Shown here: one piece after another, positions 20,211 through 30,828 of the stretch
How the letters are laid out: every line of letters starts with the position of its first letter
Position numbering within the stretch: the stretch's first letter is position 1
Assembly: GCF_902626525.1 (NCBI RefSeq)
Contig: NZ_CACOFR010000004.1
Span: 66,525-130,524, forward strand
Length of the DNA stretch: 64,000 nucleotides
Origin: an uncultured Prochlorococcus sp.
Lineage (GTDB): Bacteria; Cyanobacteriota; Cyanobacteriia; PCC-6307; Cyanobiaceae
Direction of reading: 5' to 3'
Program-made: the position numbers and the translations under genes
Notes under the pieces: generated by a model
The model's input: only the letters and a program-made list of their open reading frames with translations
Told to the model about the DNA's origin: nothing
Database searches by the model: none

Positions 20211-20930
20211 ATGATAAATTCAATGAATAACGTGAAAACTATAGGAATTACTGGCGCTTCGGGTGCTCTAGGCAAAGAACTAACAAAATTATTTCGGAAG
20301 AAAGGATATAACGTGATCGGATTTACTCACAGTAAACCCAATTCTAAAATAAATCTCGAATCTCCTAATGAATGGATTAAATGGGAATGCGGGAAAGAAT
20401 CGCTATTAAAAAATCATCTAAAAAAAATAGATATTTTAATTTTGAACCACGGGATCTATGATTTAAGTAGAGAAAGTTCCAATTATGAAAACTCAATAGA
20501 AATAAATGCATTAAGTAATTTCAAATTTTTAAATTTATTTGAAGAAATTGCCTTAAAAAATGAGTCGTCAATAAAAAAAGAGATCTGGATAAACACATCT
20601 GAAGCAGAAATATTACCCGCTCTAAATCCATCCTATGAGATAAGTAAATCTCTTATTGGTCGATTAGTTTCTTTTAAAAAAAATCTCCTTAACCCCGATA
20701 CCAAGAAAAAATTAATCATTAAGAAAATTGTCCTAGGGCCCTTTAAATCAGAATTAAACCCTATTGGAATTATGACTCCCAAATTCGTCTCAAAAAAGAT
20801 TTATGATTTAGCTAATTCAAAAAGTTATTTAATAATAGTTAGTCCAAACCCAATAACTTATTTGCTTTTCCCATTGAAAGAATTTTTTAATTTTCTGTAT
20901 TGCCAAATTATCTATAAATATAAAAATTAA
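20211..20930 (+). CDS. Short-chain dehydrogenase/NAD(P)-binding protein
   Basis: GITGASGALGKELTKLFRKKG, LILNHGIYD, YEISKSL. Confidence 0.8.
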   Translation: MINSMNNVKTIGITGASGALGKELTKLFRKKGYNVIGFTHSKPNSKINLESPNEWIKWECGKESLLKNHLKKIDILILNHGIYDLSRESSNYENSIEINALSNFKFLNLFEEIALKNESSIKKEIWINTSEAEILPALNPSYEISKSLIGRLVSFKKNLLNPDTKKKLIIKKIVLGPFKSELNPIGIMTPKFVSKKIYDLANSKSYLIIVSPNPITYLLFPLKEFFNFLYCQIIYKYKN

Positions 20931-20933
20931 TAA

Positions 20934-21773
20934 CTAGAAATCTCTATCTGTCAATATCTCAATGCCATCTTTTAAAACAACAATTGTATGCTCCCATTGT
21001 GCTGATAATTTTCCATCTTTTGTTATTACTGTCCATCTATCATTTAATGTTTTACAAAATTTACTACCTTCGTTAACAATAGGTTCCACTGCTAATGTCA
21101 TTCCTTCACGAAGAACTACATTGGGTAATTCTTTAGTCCTAAAATTAAATACTGAGGGTTCCTCATGAAGATTTCTTCCCACTCCATGGCCCGTATAATC
21201 TTCAACAATACTGAACCCATTTTTTAAAACAATATCTTCAATTTCCCCAGCTATATCAAAAAGTGTATTACCGGCCTTGATTTTTGAAAGTCCCGCATAT
21301 AAAGCTTTAAACGCTACGTCGCTAAGTTTTTGAGCACTTTTACTAACTTCCCCTACACATATTGTTATACAACTATCTCCGTGGAAGCCCTCAAAATATG
21401 CTCCTGTGTCAATTTTAACCAAGTCACCATTTTTAATTATTTTATTCTTACTTGGTATTCCGTGAACAACTTCATTATTAATGCTAGAACAAATGCTAGA
21501 AGGGAAACCATGGTAGCCTTTAAAACTTGGAACGGCCCCAAAGCTTCTTATCCTTTTTTCCGCAAAATCATCTAAATCTTGTGTGCTCATTCCAGGTTTA
21601 ATTAAGTCATTAATTTCCCTAAGAACTGTTGCCACAATCCTGCTAGATTTTTTCATCAAATTTATTTCACGTGCAGACTTTATTTCGATTCCTCTTCTCC
21701 TTTGAATAAATGGAACTTGATCATTAGCTTTGGAATTATTTTTATTTAATAAAAGATCTGCAAAATGTTTCAT
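20934..21773 (-). CDS. map: Methionine aminopeptidase, type I
   Basis: [58 protein letters not shown]. Confidence 0.96.
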   Translation of the reverse strand: MKHFADLLLNKNNSKANDQVPFIQRRRGIEIKSAREINLMKKSSRIVATVLREINDLIKPGMSTQDLDDFAEKRIRSFGAVPSFKGYHGFPSSICSSINNEVVHGIPSKNKIIKNGDLVKIDTGAYFEGFHGDSCITICVGEVSKSAQKLSDVAFKALYAGLSKIKAGNTLFDIAGEIEDIVLKNGFSIVEDYTGHGVGRNLHEEPSVFNFRTKELPNVVLREGMTLAVEPIVNEGSKFCKTLNDRWTVITKDGKLSAQWEHTIVVLKDGIEILTDRDF

Positions 21774-21864
21774 TGGGATAAATAATGGAAATGGGTAAAT
21801 ATCATCAAAATAGCCTTTATTGTCCTGGCTACTTTAAATCTATCAATAACAATGGGAAACAGGA

Positions 21865-22173
21865 ATGAAATTTTTTTCCAATTCTAGGCAATTTCATAAA
21901 ACTTTGGCACCCTGGGTATTTCTTCCATTATTTTTATCTTCGATTACAGGACTACTTTATAGAGTTTCAAAAGATTTATTAGGTTACTCAAGAGACCAGG
22001 TTCATTGGTTAATGTCTCTTCATGAGGGTGAATGGCTTGGAGAGAATGGAGAATTAATATATGTCTTTTTGAATTCCCTTGGAGTTTTATGGATGCTTAT
22101 TACAGGATTCCAAATGTTTTCAAAAACAATTTCATTTACCAAAAAGGTTACTAAAGGCGAGTCAAAAGGTTAA
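21865..22173 (+). CDS. PepSY-associated-TM-like small membrane protein
   Basis: [25 protein letters not shown]; second TM near C-terminus. Confidence 0.65.
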   Translation: MKFFSNSRQFHKTLAPWVFLPLFLSSITGLLYRVSKDLLGYSRDQVHWLMSLHEGEWLGENGELIYVFLNSLGVLWMLITGFQMFSKTISFTKKVTKGESKG

Positions 22174-22205
22174 GATATAAAACTTGTAGGATAAAAAAGA
22201 GCAAA

Positions 22206-22676
22206 ATGGCTAAAGAGAAAAAAACAAAAGAGTTGGAAACCAACATCAAGACTGATGGATCAATTGAAACAGCAGTTGATAAGGAAGAGAAAAACTTAGT
22301 CACTGAAACTACAAAAAAAGTAAGTTTCCACAATCTCATTAATGAATTTGAAAATGATCAAATAAAAAAAGAATTACCTGAAATTTATGTTGGAGACACT
22401 GTTAAAGTTGGTGTGAAAATTACTGAAGGTAACAAACAAAGAGTTCAACCTTATGAAGGTGTTGTAATAGCAAAAAGACACGGAGGTCTTAATCAGACAA
22501 TTACAGTGAGAAGAATTTTTCAAGGTATTGGTGTTGAAAGAGTATTTATGCTACATAGTCCACAAGTTGCCTCTCTAAAAGTTGAACGTAGAGGTAAAGT
22601 AAGAAGAGCTAAGCTATTCTATCTAAGAGATAGAGTAGGTAAAGCTACTCGCGTAAAACAACGCTTTGACCGATAA
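22206..22676 (+). CDS. rplS: 50S ribosomal protein L19
   Basis: [41 protein letters not shown]...[21 protein letters not shown]. Confidence 0.97.
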   Translation: MAKEKKTKELETNIKTDGSIETAVDKEEKNLVTETTKKVSFHNLINEFENDQIKKELPEIYVGDTVKVGVKITEGNKQRVQPYEGVVIAKRHGGLNQTITVRRIFQGIGVERVFMLHSPQVASLKVERRGKVRRAKLFYLRDRVGKATRVKQRFDR

Positions 22677-22729
22677 AGTTGTAAAGTAATAACCTTATTG
22701 GTCACAAAGGCGCTTATAATCATTTAGAT

Positions 22730-22802
22730 GCGTCGTTAGTTCAGTTGGTAGAACGCAGGTCTCCAAAACCTGATGTCGGGGGTTCAAGTCCTCCACGACG
22801 CG
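22730..22802 (+). tRNA. trnW: tRNA-Trp (anticodon CCA)
   Basis: 7-bp acceptor GCGTCGT/ACGACGC, anticodon loop ctCCAaa, T-arm gggggTTCAAGTCctcc; 73 nt, no encoded CCA. Confidence 0.96.
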
Positions 22803-22836
22803 TTTGACCAACATTATGTAAATCATTTTTCATAAG

Positions 22837-23031
22837 ATGGAGTTAGATCTTCAACCTGGGGACGTAGTTAAAGTCCTCGAATCAGCTGCTTTAGGATGGG
22901 TTCGTGCAAGAGTCATCAGAGTTAAATCTGGAGGAAGAGTTGTTGTCCAAAGCGACCAAGGGAGAGAATTCACCGCAAGAGGTAATCAAGTTAGGTTGAT
23001 AGAACCTGCTGGCTTTAGACCTCAAAAATAA
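22837..23031 (+). CDS. Picocyanobacterial hyper-conserved protein (PSHCP), small Tudor/SH3-like putative RNA-binding protein
   Basis: MELDLQPGDVVKVLESAALGWVRARVIRVKSGGRVVVQSDQGREFTARGNQVRLIEPAGFRPQK; lies between tRNA-Trp and tRNA-Asp in the rplS-gltX interval. Identity from memory. Confidence 0.85.
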   Translation: MELDLQPGDVVKVLESAALGWVRARVIRVKSGGRVVVQSDQGREFTARGNQVRLIEPAGFRPQK

Positions 23032-23179
23032 ATATTTCAAAATATTTAGTTAGGTCCAAAACAAACTATTTCTTTAAATCCTCAAATTAAAAATTTTTTA
23101 TTACAACAACATTAATAAAGTATTATGATCTGATAATTTTAAGATTGACGTTCTAATTCTAATTTAGAACTTTAACTTT

Positions 23180-23253
23180 GGGACCGTAGTTCAACTGGTT
23201 AGAGCACCGCCCTGTCACGGCGGAAGTTGCGGGTTCGAATCCCGTCGGTCCCG
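23180..23253 (+). tRNA. trnD: tRNA-Asp (anticodon GTC)
   Basis: Acceptor GGGACCG/CGGTCCC, anticodon loop ctGTCac, T-arm gcgggTTCGAATcccgt; 74 nt. Confidence 0.97.
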
Positions 23254-23270
23254 TTTTTTCTTAAAACAAT

Positions 23271-24704
23271 TTGGAAAAACGTTTAAGATTAGCTCCAAGT
23301 CCAACAGGTTTATTTCATATTGGTACAGCTCGAACAGCGTTATTCAACTGGTTGTATGCACAAAAAATAGGCGGAAAATTTCTTATCAGAATAGAAGATA
23401 CAGATTTTCATCGATCTAAATCAGAATACACAAAAAATATATTAGATGGCTTGCAATGGCTTGGACTTACGTGGGATGATGAACCTGTAAAGCAAAGTGA
23501 ACGAATTTCGATTCACAAAAAATACATCAAAAAGCTTTTAGAATGTGGAGCTGCATATAGATGCTTTACTACAGAAAATGAGATTCATGAATTAAGAGAA
23601 GAACAAAAAAAGAAAGGTTTACCTCCAAAACATGATAATAGACACAGGAATCTTTCAAAAGATGAAATAGAAACATTCATATCTCAAGGAAGGACTTCCG
23701 TAATAAGGTTTAAGATTGATGAAAAAAAACAAATCAGATGGGTAGATCAGATAAGGGGCGAAATCCAATGGCAAGGAAAGGACTTGGGTGGTGATTTAGT
23801 TTTATCAAGAAGGGCTAAAGGATTTGAAATTGGAGATCCTTTGTATAATCTTGCTGTTGTAGTGGATGATAATTTCATGAATATCACCCATGTAGTAAGA
23901 GGAGAAGACCATATCTCTAATACTGCAAAACAAATATTGATTTATGAAGCTTTAGATTTTAAATTACCGAAGTTTTCACATGCACCGCTAATACTAAATA
24001 GCGAAGGGAAAAAATTATCCAAGAGAGATTGCGTTACTTCAATCGACGAATTTAGAGATATGGGATATTTACCAGAGTCTTTATCGAACTATATGGCATT
24101 TTTAGGTTGGTCACCAAAATCTGCCAAGAGTGAATTACTCTCAATTCAAGAGATTTCTGAAGTTTTTGAATTATCAGACATAAATAAAGCTGGAGCAAAA
24201 TTCAGTTGGGAAAAACTTAACTGGATTAATTCTCAATACATAAAAAATATGGAATCAATAAAGTTAAGTAAGATTATTGGGAAATACTGGGATGATATGG
24301 GTTGGAAACCTCCATCTCAAGAATGGGCTATTAAATTGGCTATTTTACTTAGAGACTCGATGATCCTTTTAAAAGATGCCATTGATCAATCAAAACCATT
24401 TTTTTTATTACCTCCAATTCAAAAGGAGGGTAAAGATTTTCTCGAAAACAAGGACGGCAAAGTATCTCTGAAACTTATTTTAAATTATTTAATAGAAAAA
24501 AATACTGGAAAACTACAAAAAGAGAACGCTCATGCAATAATAAACGAAATCTCAAAAATTCATAATATAAAAAAAGGTATTCTTATGAAATCATTAAGAG
24601 TGGCCTTTTTTGGGTGTCTCAGTGGTCCAGATTTAGTTCAAAGTTGGGAACTCTTCTCAGAGAGTAAAAGTGATATATTACGAATTAAAAGATGTCTTAA
24701 TTAA
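23271..24704 (+). CDS. gltX: Glutamyl-tRNA synthetase
   Basis: [23 protein letters not shown] (HIGH), KLSKRDC (KMSKS), [11 protein letters not shown] start. Confidence 0.96.
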   Translation: MEKRLRLAPSPTGLFHIGTARTALFNWLYAQKIGGKFLIRIEDTDFHRSKSEYTKNILDGLQWLGLTWDDEPVKQSERISIHKKYIKKLLECGAAYRCFTTENEIHELREEQKKKGLPPKHDNRHRNLSKDEIETFISQGRTSVIRFKIDEKKQIRWVDQIRGEIQWQGKDLGGDLVLSRRAKGFEIGDPLYNLAVVVDDNFMNITHVVRGEDHISNTAKQILIYEALDFKLPKFSHAPLILNSEGKKLSKRDCVTSIDEFRDMGYLPESLSNYMAFLGWSPKSAKSELLSIQEISEVFELSDINKAGAKFSWEKLNWINSQYIKNMESIKLSKIIGKYWDDMGWKPPSQEWAIKLAILLRDSMILLKDAIDQSKPFFLLPPIQKEGKDFLENKDGKVSLKLILNYLIEKNTGKLQKENAHAIINEISKIHNIKKGILMKSLRVAFFGCLSGPDLVQSWELFSESKSDILRIKRCLN

Positions 24705-25906
24705 GATTTAGATTTTTCTTTAGATAAATCTAGCAGATTCGCTAAAGGGTTAGCCGTTAAACCTTGAATACCCACTGTCATTAATATCGTAAGAAATACT
24801 AAACCTTGAAGACGTCCTGCTCCAAGGATACCTGCCTGCTCTAATCTGATTGAAAAAAGAGATGCTACTGCTGCGGTAACAATACCTCTTGGAGCTAACC
24901 AGGCTAAAAATACTTTTTCTTTTACGTTTAATTCTTTTCCTATAGTTGCTATCCAGATTGAGATAGGACGAACAATTACCATCATCATAAAAACGCAAAC
25001 AATCCCTCCCCAGCCCAGCGGACTTAATTCACCCCAAGAAACATCAGCTGCTAAAAGAGGGAAAAGAACAGTTATAGCTAATTGAGCTAATTCACCTATT
25101 AGATTATCCAATCTCTCCTTATCTATTACTTCTCTCTTACCCACAATGAAACCTGCTGCTACTGAAGCGGGCAAGCCTGATTCTGGTAAAAAATATTCAC
25201 AAATACCATACACAAGAAAAATAAAGCCCAGTGTAACTTGGAGCTCAATGCCAAATGAGGCTTCATTTTTTATTTTTTTTAAAATTTCTGATAATAACCA
25301 ACCTGAACTTAATCCTATTAGAACTCCGCCTCCTAATCTTTGCATTAATGCTATAAATACATCATTAAGCCCGCGAAGGTCCCCTAGTGTTAGTTCTAAA
25401 AGTAATAAAGCGAGTACTGCACCAATTGGTTCAAGTAACAACCCCTCAGCTTTTAAAACTTCCGAAAGAGGGGAAGCTAATTTTATTTGTTCAACTAAAG
25501 GAGAGACCACTGTTGGTCCAGTAGCTAAAACTATGGCACTATATATTCCTGCAACTTGCCATGAAAGGCCAGCCAACCAATGAGCAATAAAGATCCCAGC
25601 TGATAATGAAATAAATAGTCTTATTAATGAAATTTTCAAAACTGTATTTCTTATATTCCCTTCAGGCAGTTTTAAATTCAGTCCCCCTTCGAATAGAACT
25701 AGGCAGACTAGAAGTCCGACTATAGTTTCAAGGCCTTGCCCAAGATCCAATGGCTCAACAATGCCTAAACCTGACCTTCCAATGAACAATCCAGAAAGCA
25801 ACAAAATGACGACACTTGGGAATCCTGTAATAGAAGAAAATAGTCGAGCACAAGCACCTGCGAAAACAGTTATTCCCCAAAGTAATCCAAGCCTTTCAGG
25901 CGTCAT
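24701..25906 (-). CDS. CPA1-type Na+/H+ (cation/proton) antiporter
   Basis: Multi-TM; FEGGLNLKLPEG, LATGPTVVSPL, WLAPRGIVTAAVASLFS. Confidence 0.9.
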   Translation of the reverse strand: MTPERLGLLWGITVFAGACARLFSSITGFPSVVILLLSGLFIGRSGLGIVEPLDLGQGLETIVGLLVCLVLFEGGLNLKLPEGNIRNTVLKISLIRLFISLSAGIFIAHWLAGLSWQVAGIYSAIVLATGPTVVSPLVEQIKLASPLSEVLKAEGLLLEPIGAVLALLLLELTLGDLRGLNDVFIALMQRLGGGVLIGLSSGWLLSEILKKIKNEASFGIELQVTLGFIFLVYGICEYFLPESGLPASVAAGFIVGKREVIDKERLDNLIGELAQLAITVLFPLLAADVSWGELSPLGWGGIVCVFMMMVIVRPISIWIATIGKELNVKEKVFLAWLAPRGIVTAAVASLFSIRLEQAGILGAGRLQGLVFLTILMTVGIQGLTANPLANLLDLSKEKSKS

Positions 25907-26068
25907 ATAATCTTATAAATAATAATAAAATTAATTATTTTGATTAAATCAATAATCTCACTGCAAGTCCATTAAATACAATATTTTTTAATTTAATTAA
26001 TCAGCTGAACTAAAAGAAGCTTTAATAATTTTCTCGAAATATTTCATAAGCCAAAGATTTCATACCTA

Positions 26069-26245
26069 TTAGGAAAATTGACTTATTAAGGCAATAATAA
26101 TAAAAATCATTCCTATACCAATAGTTGCCATCCTTCCATTCCATATTTCTGCTTGAGGGGTAAAACCTCTTTTCCATAAATTCAGTTCCCTTTTATCAAC
26201 AAAGTTTTTTGTTTCTTTAATCTCGATTTTAGGTTGTTTGTTCAT
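26069..26245 (-). CDS. hli: High-light-inducible protein (HLIP, CAB/ELIP superfamily)
   Basis: Absent from ORF track (58 aa): MNKQPKIEIKETKNFVDKRELNLWKRGFTPQAEIWNGRMATIGIGMIFIIIALISQFS; FTPQAEIWNGRMA is the Hli signature with a single TM helix. Confidence 0.93.
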   Translation of the reverse strand: MNKQPKIEIKETKNFVDKRELNLWKRGFTPQAEIWNGRMATIGIGMIFIIIALISQFS

Positions 26246-26250
26246 TGGAG

Positions 26251-27321
26251 TTAAAAAGGAGGATTTTGTTCATAAAGGGTATTTGCTTGTTCAATAGATA
26301 GTCTCCCTGAGACACCTAATTTAAGAGAACTCAAATGATTCTTAAATTTGATCCTGAACAAAGCTGCTGCTCCAATCATCGCCGCATTATCTGTACAAAG
26401 ATTAATGGGAGCTAAATGAACTTTAATAGATTTTTTACTAGCTTCACTAATCATCATTTTTCTTAACGTATTATTAGCAGCAACACCCCCAACTACAACA
26501 ACATCATTCAAACAATGATCATTTGCGCATCTTATAGTTCTCTCTACCAATACCTCAGCCACTACTCTCTCAAAACTTGCTGCAATGTCAGGAACTGGGA
26601 CGTTCTTACCATCTGAATTTATTTTTTCAACCAATCTTAGTACAGCAGTTTTGAGACCGCTAAAAGAGAAATCATATTTAAGAAATCCACCTTTTTTGTC
26701 AGAAATCCTACATTTTGGCAGCTTAAATTTGAAAGGGTCACCATTCTTCGCAATCTTTTCAATGGCTGGGCCTCCTGGATAACTAAGACCTAATAATCTA
26801 CCAACCTTATCAAAAGCTTCTCCAGCAGCATCATCAAAACTCTTTCCTAGTCTTTGCATTCCTCTTTTCTCATCAACCTTGATCAATTCAGTATGTCCAC
26901 CACTAACAAGTAAAGTAAGAAAAGATTTCTTTGGATAGTTTTCTGAAAATAGAATTGAAGATAAATGTCCCTCTAAATGATGAATTCCCAAAAATGGCTT
27001 TGAATGTAACATGCAAAGTGATCTTGCAGTAATAGAGCCAATTCGTAAACACCCAACCAATCCAGGCGCTACGGTTGATGCAATATAGTCAAGTTCCTCA
27101 ATTTTAAATTTTGATTGAATTAAAGCCTTTTCTAAGACAAAGGGTAATAATTCCAAGTGCTTTCTAGCTGCAAGTTCAGGAACAACTCCACCCCATTTTG
27201 AATGATCGTCAATTTGAGATGCAATTATATTTGAATGAATTCTGAAAGTATCGCCAATATTAGAAACTATTGAGACAGATGTCTCATCACAACTTGTTTC
27301 AATAGCTAAAACTTTGCGCAT
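26251..27321 (-). CDS. tsaD: tRNA N6-adenosine threonylcarbamoyltransferase
   Basis: AIETSCDETSVSIV, HLEGHLSSIL, LVSGGHTELI, VVVGGVAANNTLR. Confidence 0.97.
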   Translation of the reverse strand: MRKVLAIETSCDETSVSIVSNIGDTFRIHSNIIASQIDDHSKWGGVVPELAARKHLELLPFVLEKALIQSKFKIEELDYIASTVAPGLVGCLRIGSITARSLCMLHSKPFLGIHHLEGHLSSILFSENYPKKSFLTLLVSGGHTELIKVDEKRGMQRLGKSFDDAAGEAFDKVGRLLGLSYPGGPAIEKIAKNGDPFKFKLPKCRISDKKGGFLKYDFSFSGLKTAVLRLVEKINSDGKNVPVPDIAASFERVVAEVLVERTIRCANDHCLNDVVVVGGVAANNTLRKMMISEASKKSIKVHLAPINLCTDNAAMIGAAALFRIKFKNHLSSLKLGVSGRLSIEQANTLYEQNPPF

Positions 27322-27387
27322 ATTTAATTCAACTTGTCCTATTTTAGTATTAATTTCTTACTTAAAACACTATAAGGGATTTAAAGA

Positions 27388-27951
27388 TTGCAACTTATGA
27401 AATTCTTTTTTTCAATCATAACCGCAGTTTTTCTGTTTCTAGGAATTGCTCCAATTGCTCTAGCGGCTAAAGGGCCTGCTCTTAACGCAGACAGAGCGAG
27501 TACAGAATATACTGCTTCAGCACTCACAAAATGCTCCGAAAATCCTAAATTCATTGAGCGATCAAGTTCTGCAACTACTCAAAAAGACATCGCAAGATTT
27601 GAAAGATATGGAAAAGCATCATGCGGAGATGATGGTCTTCCACATTTAATTATTGGCCCTCCACTTGAGCCATGGGGAGCTTTTTTAAATAGAGGTCATG
27701 AAGGAGATTTACTTATTCCGGGAGTATTGTTCATTTATATTGCGGGAATCATAGGATGGTCCGGCAGAGAGTATTTGATTGAATCTAAAAAGACTAAAAA
27801 TCCCGCAGATCTTGAGATCATCATTGATCTAGACTTGGCTAGAAAATGTCTTATAAAAGGCGCACAATGGCCTCTTCTTGCTAATAAACAAGGTAGAGAT
27901 GGAGATTTAAGAGAAAAGGATAATAATATAACAGTAAACGGTCCTCGATAA
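27388..27951 (+). CDS. psaF: Photosystem I reaction center subunit III
   Basis: Signal peptide; [42 protein letters not shown]. Confidence 0.96.
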   Translation: MQLMKFFFSIITAVFLFLGIAPIALAAKGPALNADRASTEYTASALTKCSENPKFIERSSSATTQKDIARFERYGKASCGDDGLPHLIIGPPLEPWGAFLNRGHEGDLLIPGVLFIYIAGIIGWSGREYLIESKKTKNPADLEIIIDLDLARKCLIKGAQWPLLANKQGRDGDLREKDNNITVNGPR

Positions 27952-27980
27952 AAATCTCTCAAAAACTTTCACACATTCAA

Positions 27981-28115
27981 ATGTTCAAAATTCTAAGCAC
28001 AAAATTTATTAGATCTGCTCCAGTAGTAGCAGCAATCTGGCTCACCATCACTGCAGGAATAATTATTGAATTTAATAGGTTTTTCCCAGACTTATTATTC
28101 CACCCTATGAGCTGA
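27981..28115 (+). CDS. psaJ: Photosystem I reaction center subunit IX
   Basis: Absent from ORF track (44 aa): [44 protein letters not shown]; immediately downstream of psaF. Confidence 0.95.
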   Translation: MFKILSTKFIRSAPVVAAIWLTITAGIIIEFNRFFPDLLFHPMS

Positions 28116-28129
28116 TAAAGAGAGAATAA

Positions 28130-28684
28130 TCAAGTTTGTATTAACTTAATTACTCTATTAGCTGTTTCATCAACATTGTGATTTGTTAATACAAAATCAA
28201 ATTCATTTGAGGCTGAAATCTCATAATTAGCTCTTAAAAGTCTTTTTTTAATTGCCTCTTCTTTTTCTGTACCTCTATTTCTTATTCTTCTCTCCAACTC
28301 TTCTTTATTGGGAGGAAGCAAAAATATTGAAACGCACTCAGGAAACTTTTCTTTGATTTGTTTTGCACCCTCAACTTCAATTTCAAGTAAAACAGTAAAT
28401 CCTTTTTTAATTTTCTCATCGACAGATGATAATGGAGTTCCATAATAGTTTCCAGCAAATTGAGCCCATTCAAGAAAAAGGTTTTGGTCAATCATTTCTT
28501 TAAACCTTTCATGATTCAAAAAAAAATAATTTTCTCCCTCCTTCTCTCCCTCTCTAGGTTGTCTTGTAGTTGCAGATATTGAAAGCCAAATATTTTTATC
28601 TTTACTTAATATTTCTTTAACTACGGTTCCTTTACCCACCCCACTAGGTCCAGTAAGGATAATGAGTTTTTGAGAATTTTTCAT
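28130..28684 (-). CDS. gmk: Guanylate kinase
   Basis: LTGPSGVGKGTVVKEIL, SATTRQPREGEKEGENYFF. Confidence 0.96.
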   Translation of the reverse strand: MKNSQKLIILTGPSGVGKGTVVKEILSKDKNIWLSISATTRQPREGEKEGENYFFLNHERFKEMIDQNLFLEWAQFAGNYYGTPLSSVDEKIKKGFTVLLEIEVEGAKQIKEKFPECVSIFLLPPNKEELERRIRNRGTEKEEAIKKRLLRANYEISASNEFDFVLTNHNVDETANRVIKLIQT

Positions 28685-28758
28685 ATTAAAATTTTTACAG
28701 TAAAATAAACTTCTTGTGAATTAAAAAAGAAATAATGCAAAAAGGCGTGCCTCAAATA

Positions 28759-30459
28759 ATGGATATTACATCTATTAGATCAATCTTGCATTATTTATCA
28801 AAAAATATTTTACCTACAAAGTTTGAAACTGCTCAACAACCAGAACCTAATACAATTCAATTATGTTTCAGAGGTGTTAATTCTCAAACTTGGTTAGAAG
28901 TTTCATGGAATGGTGAATCTCCTAGAATACTCAAGATAAATAAGCCAGAAAAGATAGGAAGAGAAAGTACACTCTCTAAACAAATAAGATATGGATTAAA
29001 GTACATGGCTTTAATTTCAATTAATCAAGATGATTTCGAGAGAGTTATAAAATTTGGTTTTGCAAAAAAGCCTGGGGATGAAATTTGCAAGTATTTAATT
29101 TTTGAGTTGATGGGAAAACATAGTAATATTTTTTATTTGGATAATAAGCAAAAAATAATCGCAGTAGGGAAACAAATCAACTCAAATCAATCCAGTTTTA
29201 GAACAATTTCAACAGGCTCAATTTATTCTGACCCTCCAGTAAATCTTAAAAAAAAACCTAGAGAAGATGAATCTTTTCAATCGTGGAAAGACTCAATTTC
29301 AACAGTGCCTGAATCTTTAAAATTTTGTTTAGTAAATACCTATCAAGGTGTAAGCCCAATTTTAACAAAACAATTGGAGGTATTTAGTAATGCTAACGAA
29401 TCGGAAATAATGGAAAAAAATATTGATTTCATTAGTGATGAGGACTTAAACGAAATATTTAAAAGTTGGAAGATATGGATAAAGAGGTTTAAAAATAATA
29501 ACTTTAACTTTTCTATATTTAATAAATTTTTTTATTGCGTTTGGTTTTTAGATAAAGAAATAAACTATAGAAATAAAATAGATTTGTGTACCGGTATAGA
29601 AAATTATTATGATTATCACTTAAAAAAAAAGAAATTTGAACTACTAGTCAATAAAATAGAAGGGATAATTTTCAAACAAACAAATACTGAAAAGAAGAAT
29701 TTAAATTTTCAATATAATCTCCTTTTAAAATCTGAAAACTACGAACTATACAAAGAAAAAGCTGATAAGATATTTTCTACAAATGAGATCAAAAAACAAG
29801 ATATCATAAAAGGACAAAAACTATATAAAAAGTCAAAAAAACTAAAAAGATCTAGAGAATTGATAAAAGAAAGACTAATTATTTACAAAAATAATATTAA
29901 TAGATTGGATGAATTTACTACACTTTTGGAAAATTTAAATTCTTTAAATGATGAAGAATTTTTTATAAAAATTAAACTACTTGAAGAAATTATGGAAGAA
30001 ATATGTAATGAATTTAATATTAATTTCAAGAGGAATAGAGAAGACAGAAAAAGTAGATCTCAGATACAATCTTCACCAATTCAAATTGCAACTCCTTCAG
30101 GATTGAAGGTCCAAATAGGGAGAAATATGAGGCAAAATGATTTAATAAGTTTTAAGTTTTCAAAAAAAGGAGATCTTTGGTTTCATGCGCAGGAATCACC
30201 GGGAAGTCATGTTGTTTTAAAGTCTTCATCTCAAGTTGCATCTGAAAAAGATCTTCAAATAGCTGCAGATTTAGCTGCTTTGTTTAGTAGAGCGAAAAGA
30301 AACATTAAAGTTCCAATTAACTTAGTAAAGATAAAAGATTTGCAAAAAATAAAAAAAGGAGGACCAGGATGCGTTTCCTTTAAAAATAAAGAGATTATTT
30401 GGGGGAATCCTACAAGAGGAGAAGAATATATTAAAAAAAATCTTAAAAGAGCAATTTAG
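28759..30459 (+). CDS. NFACT-family protein (Rqc2/RqcH homologue)
   Basis: NFACT-R C-terminal SKKGDLWFHAQESPGSHVVLK; start MDITSIRSIL preferred over 28735. Confidence 0.9.
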   Translation: MDITSIRSILHYLSKNILPTKFETAQQPEPNTIQLCFRGVNSQTWLEVSWNGESPRILKINKPEKIGRESTLSKQIRYGLKYMALISINQDDFERVIKFGFAKKPGDEICKYLIFELMGKHSNIFYLDNKQKIIAVGKQINSNQSSFRTISTGSIYSDPPVNLKKKPREDESFQSWKDSISTVPESLKFCLVNTYQGVSPILTKQLEVFSNANESEIMEKNIDFISDEDLNEIFKSWKIWIKRFKNNNFNFSIFNKFFYCVWFLDKEINYRNKIDLCTGIENYYDYHLKKKKFELLVNKIEGIIFKQTNTEKKNLNFQYNLLLKSENYELYKEKADKIFSTNEIKKQDIIKGQKLYKKSKKLKRSRELIKERLIIYKNNINRLDEFTTLLENLNSLNDEEFFIKIKLLEEIMEEICNEFNINFKRNREDRKSRSQIQSSPIQIATPSGLKVQIGRNMRQNDLISFKFSKKGDLWFHAQESPGSHVVLKSSSQVASEKDLQIAADLAALFSRAKRNIKVPINLVKIKDLQKIKKGGPGCVSFKNKEIIWGNPTRGEEYIKKNLKRAI

Positions 30460-30487
30460 TTTATAATAAAAAAAATTTTAAATCTAA

Positions 30488-30748
30488 ATGCTTGATTTTC
30501 TTTTGGGTACTCATGAATTTTTAGGGAATCATAGTTTTCCAGAATTTATAGTTGGATATCTGTTTGGCGCTGCATTAATAATTGGAGCACCAACTGTTTT
30601 CCTATTACTTGCATTTGTAAGCGCCCTAATGAAAACAAATGGGAAAATGGGTGGTTATAGAGAATATGAAACTTACGGTGAATCATCTTTAAATGATGCT
30701 CCTCCCTTCTTATTACCAGATCCAACTAATCCTAAGTTGAGCAAATAA
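30488..30748 (+). CDS. Small single-TM conserved hypothetical protein
   Basis: 86 aa; FIVGYLFGAALIIGAPTVFLLLAFVSALMKTNGKMGGYREYETYGESSLNDAPPFLLPDPTNPKLSK. Confidence 0.65.
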   Translation: MLDFLLGTHEFLGNHSFPEFIVGYLFGAALIIGAPTVFLLLAFVSALMKTNGKMGGYREYETYGESSLNDAPPFLLPDPTNPKLSK

Positions 30749-30828
30749 TTAATTTTACCGAGAAATAAATTTGAAATTTGGCGAAAGTGATTTTAAAACT
30801 TTTCTAACAAAATCTTTATTAAACAATA

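Noticed and set aside
22730-23253. tRNA pair as a genomic-island integration site
   Set aside because: No integrase, direct repeats or foreign-looking genes nearby; only core translation genes.
25146-25583. 145-aa ORF antisense to the CPA1 antiporter
   Set aside because: Pro/Ser/Thr-rich composition typical of antisense to hydrophobic codons; no independent support.
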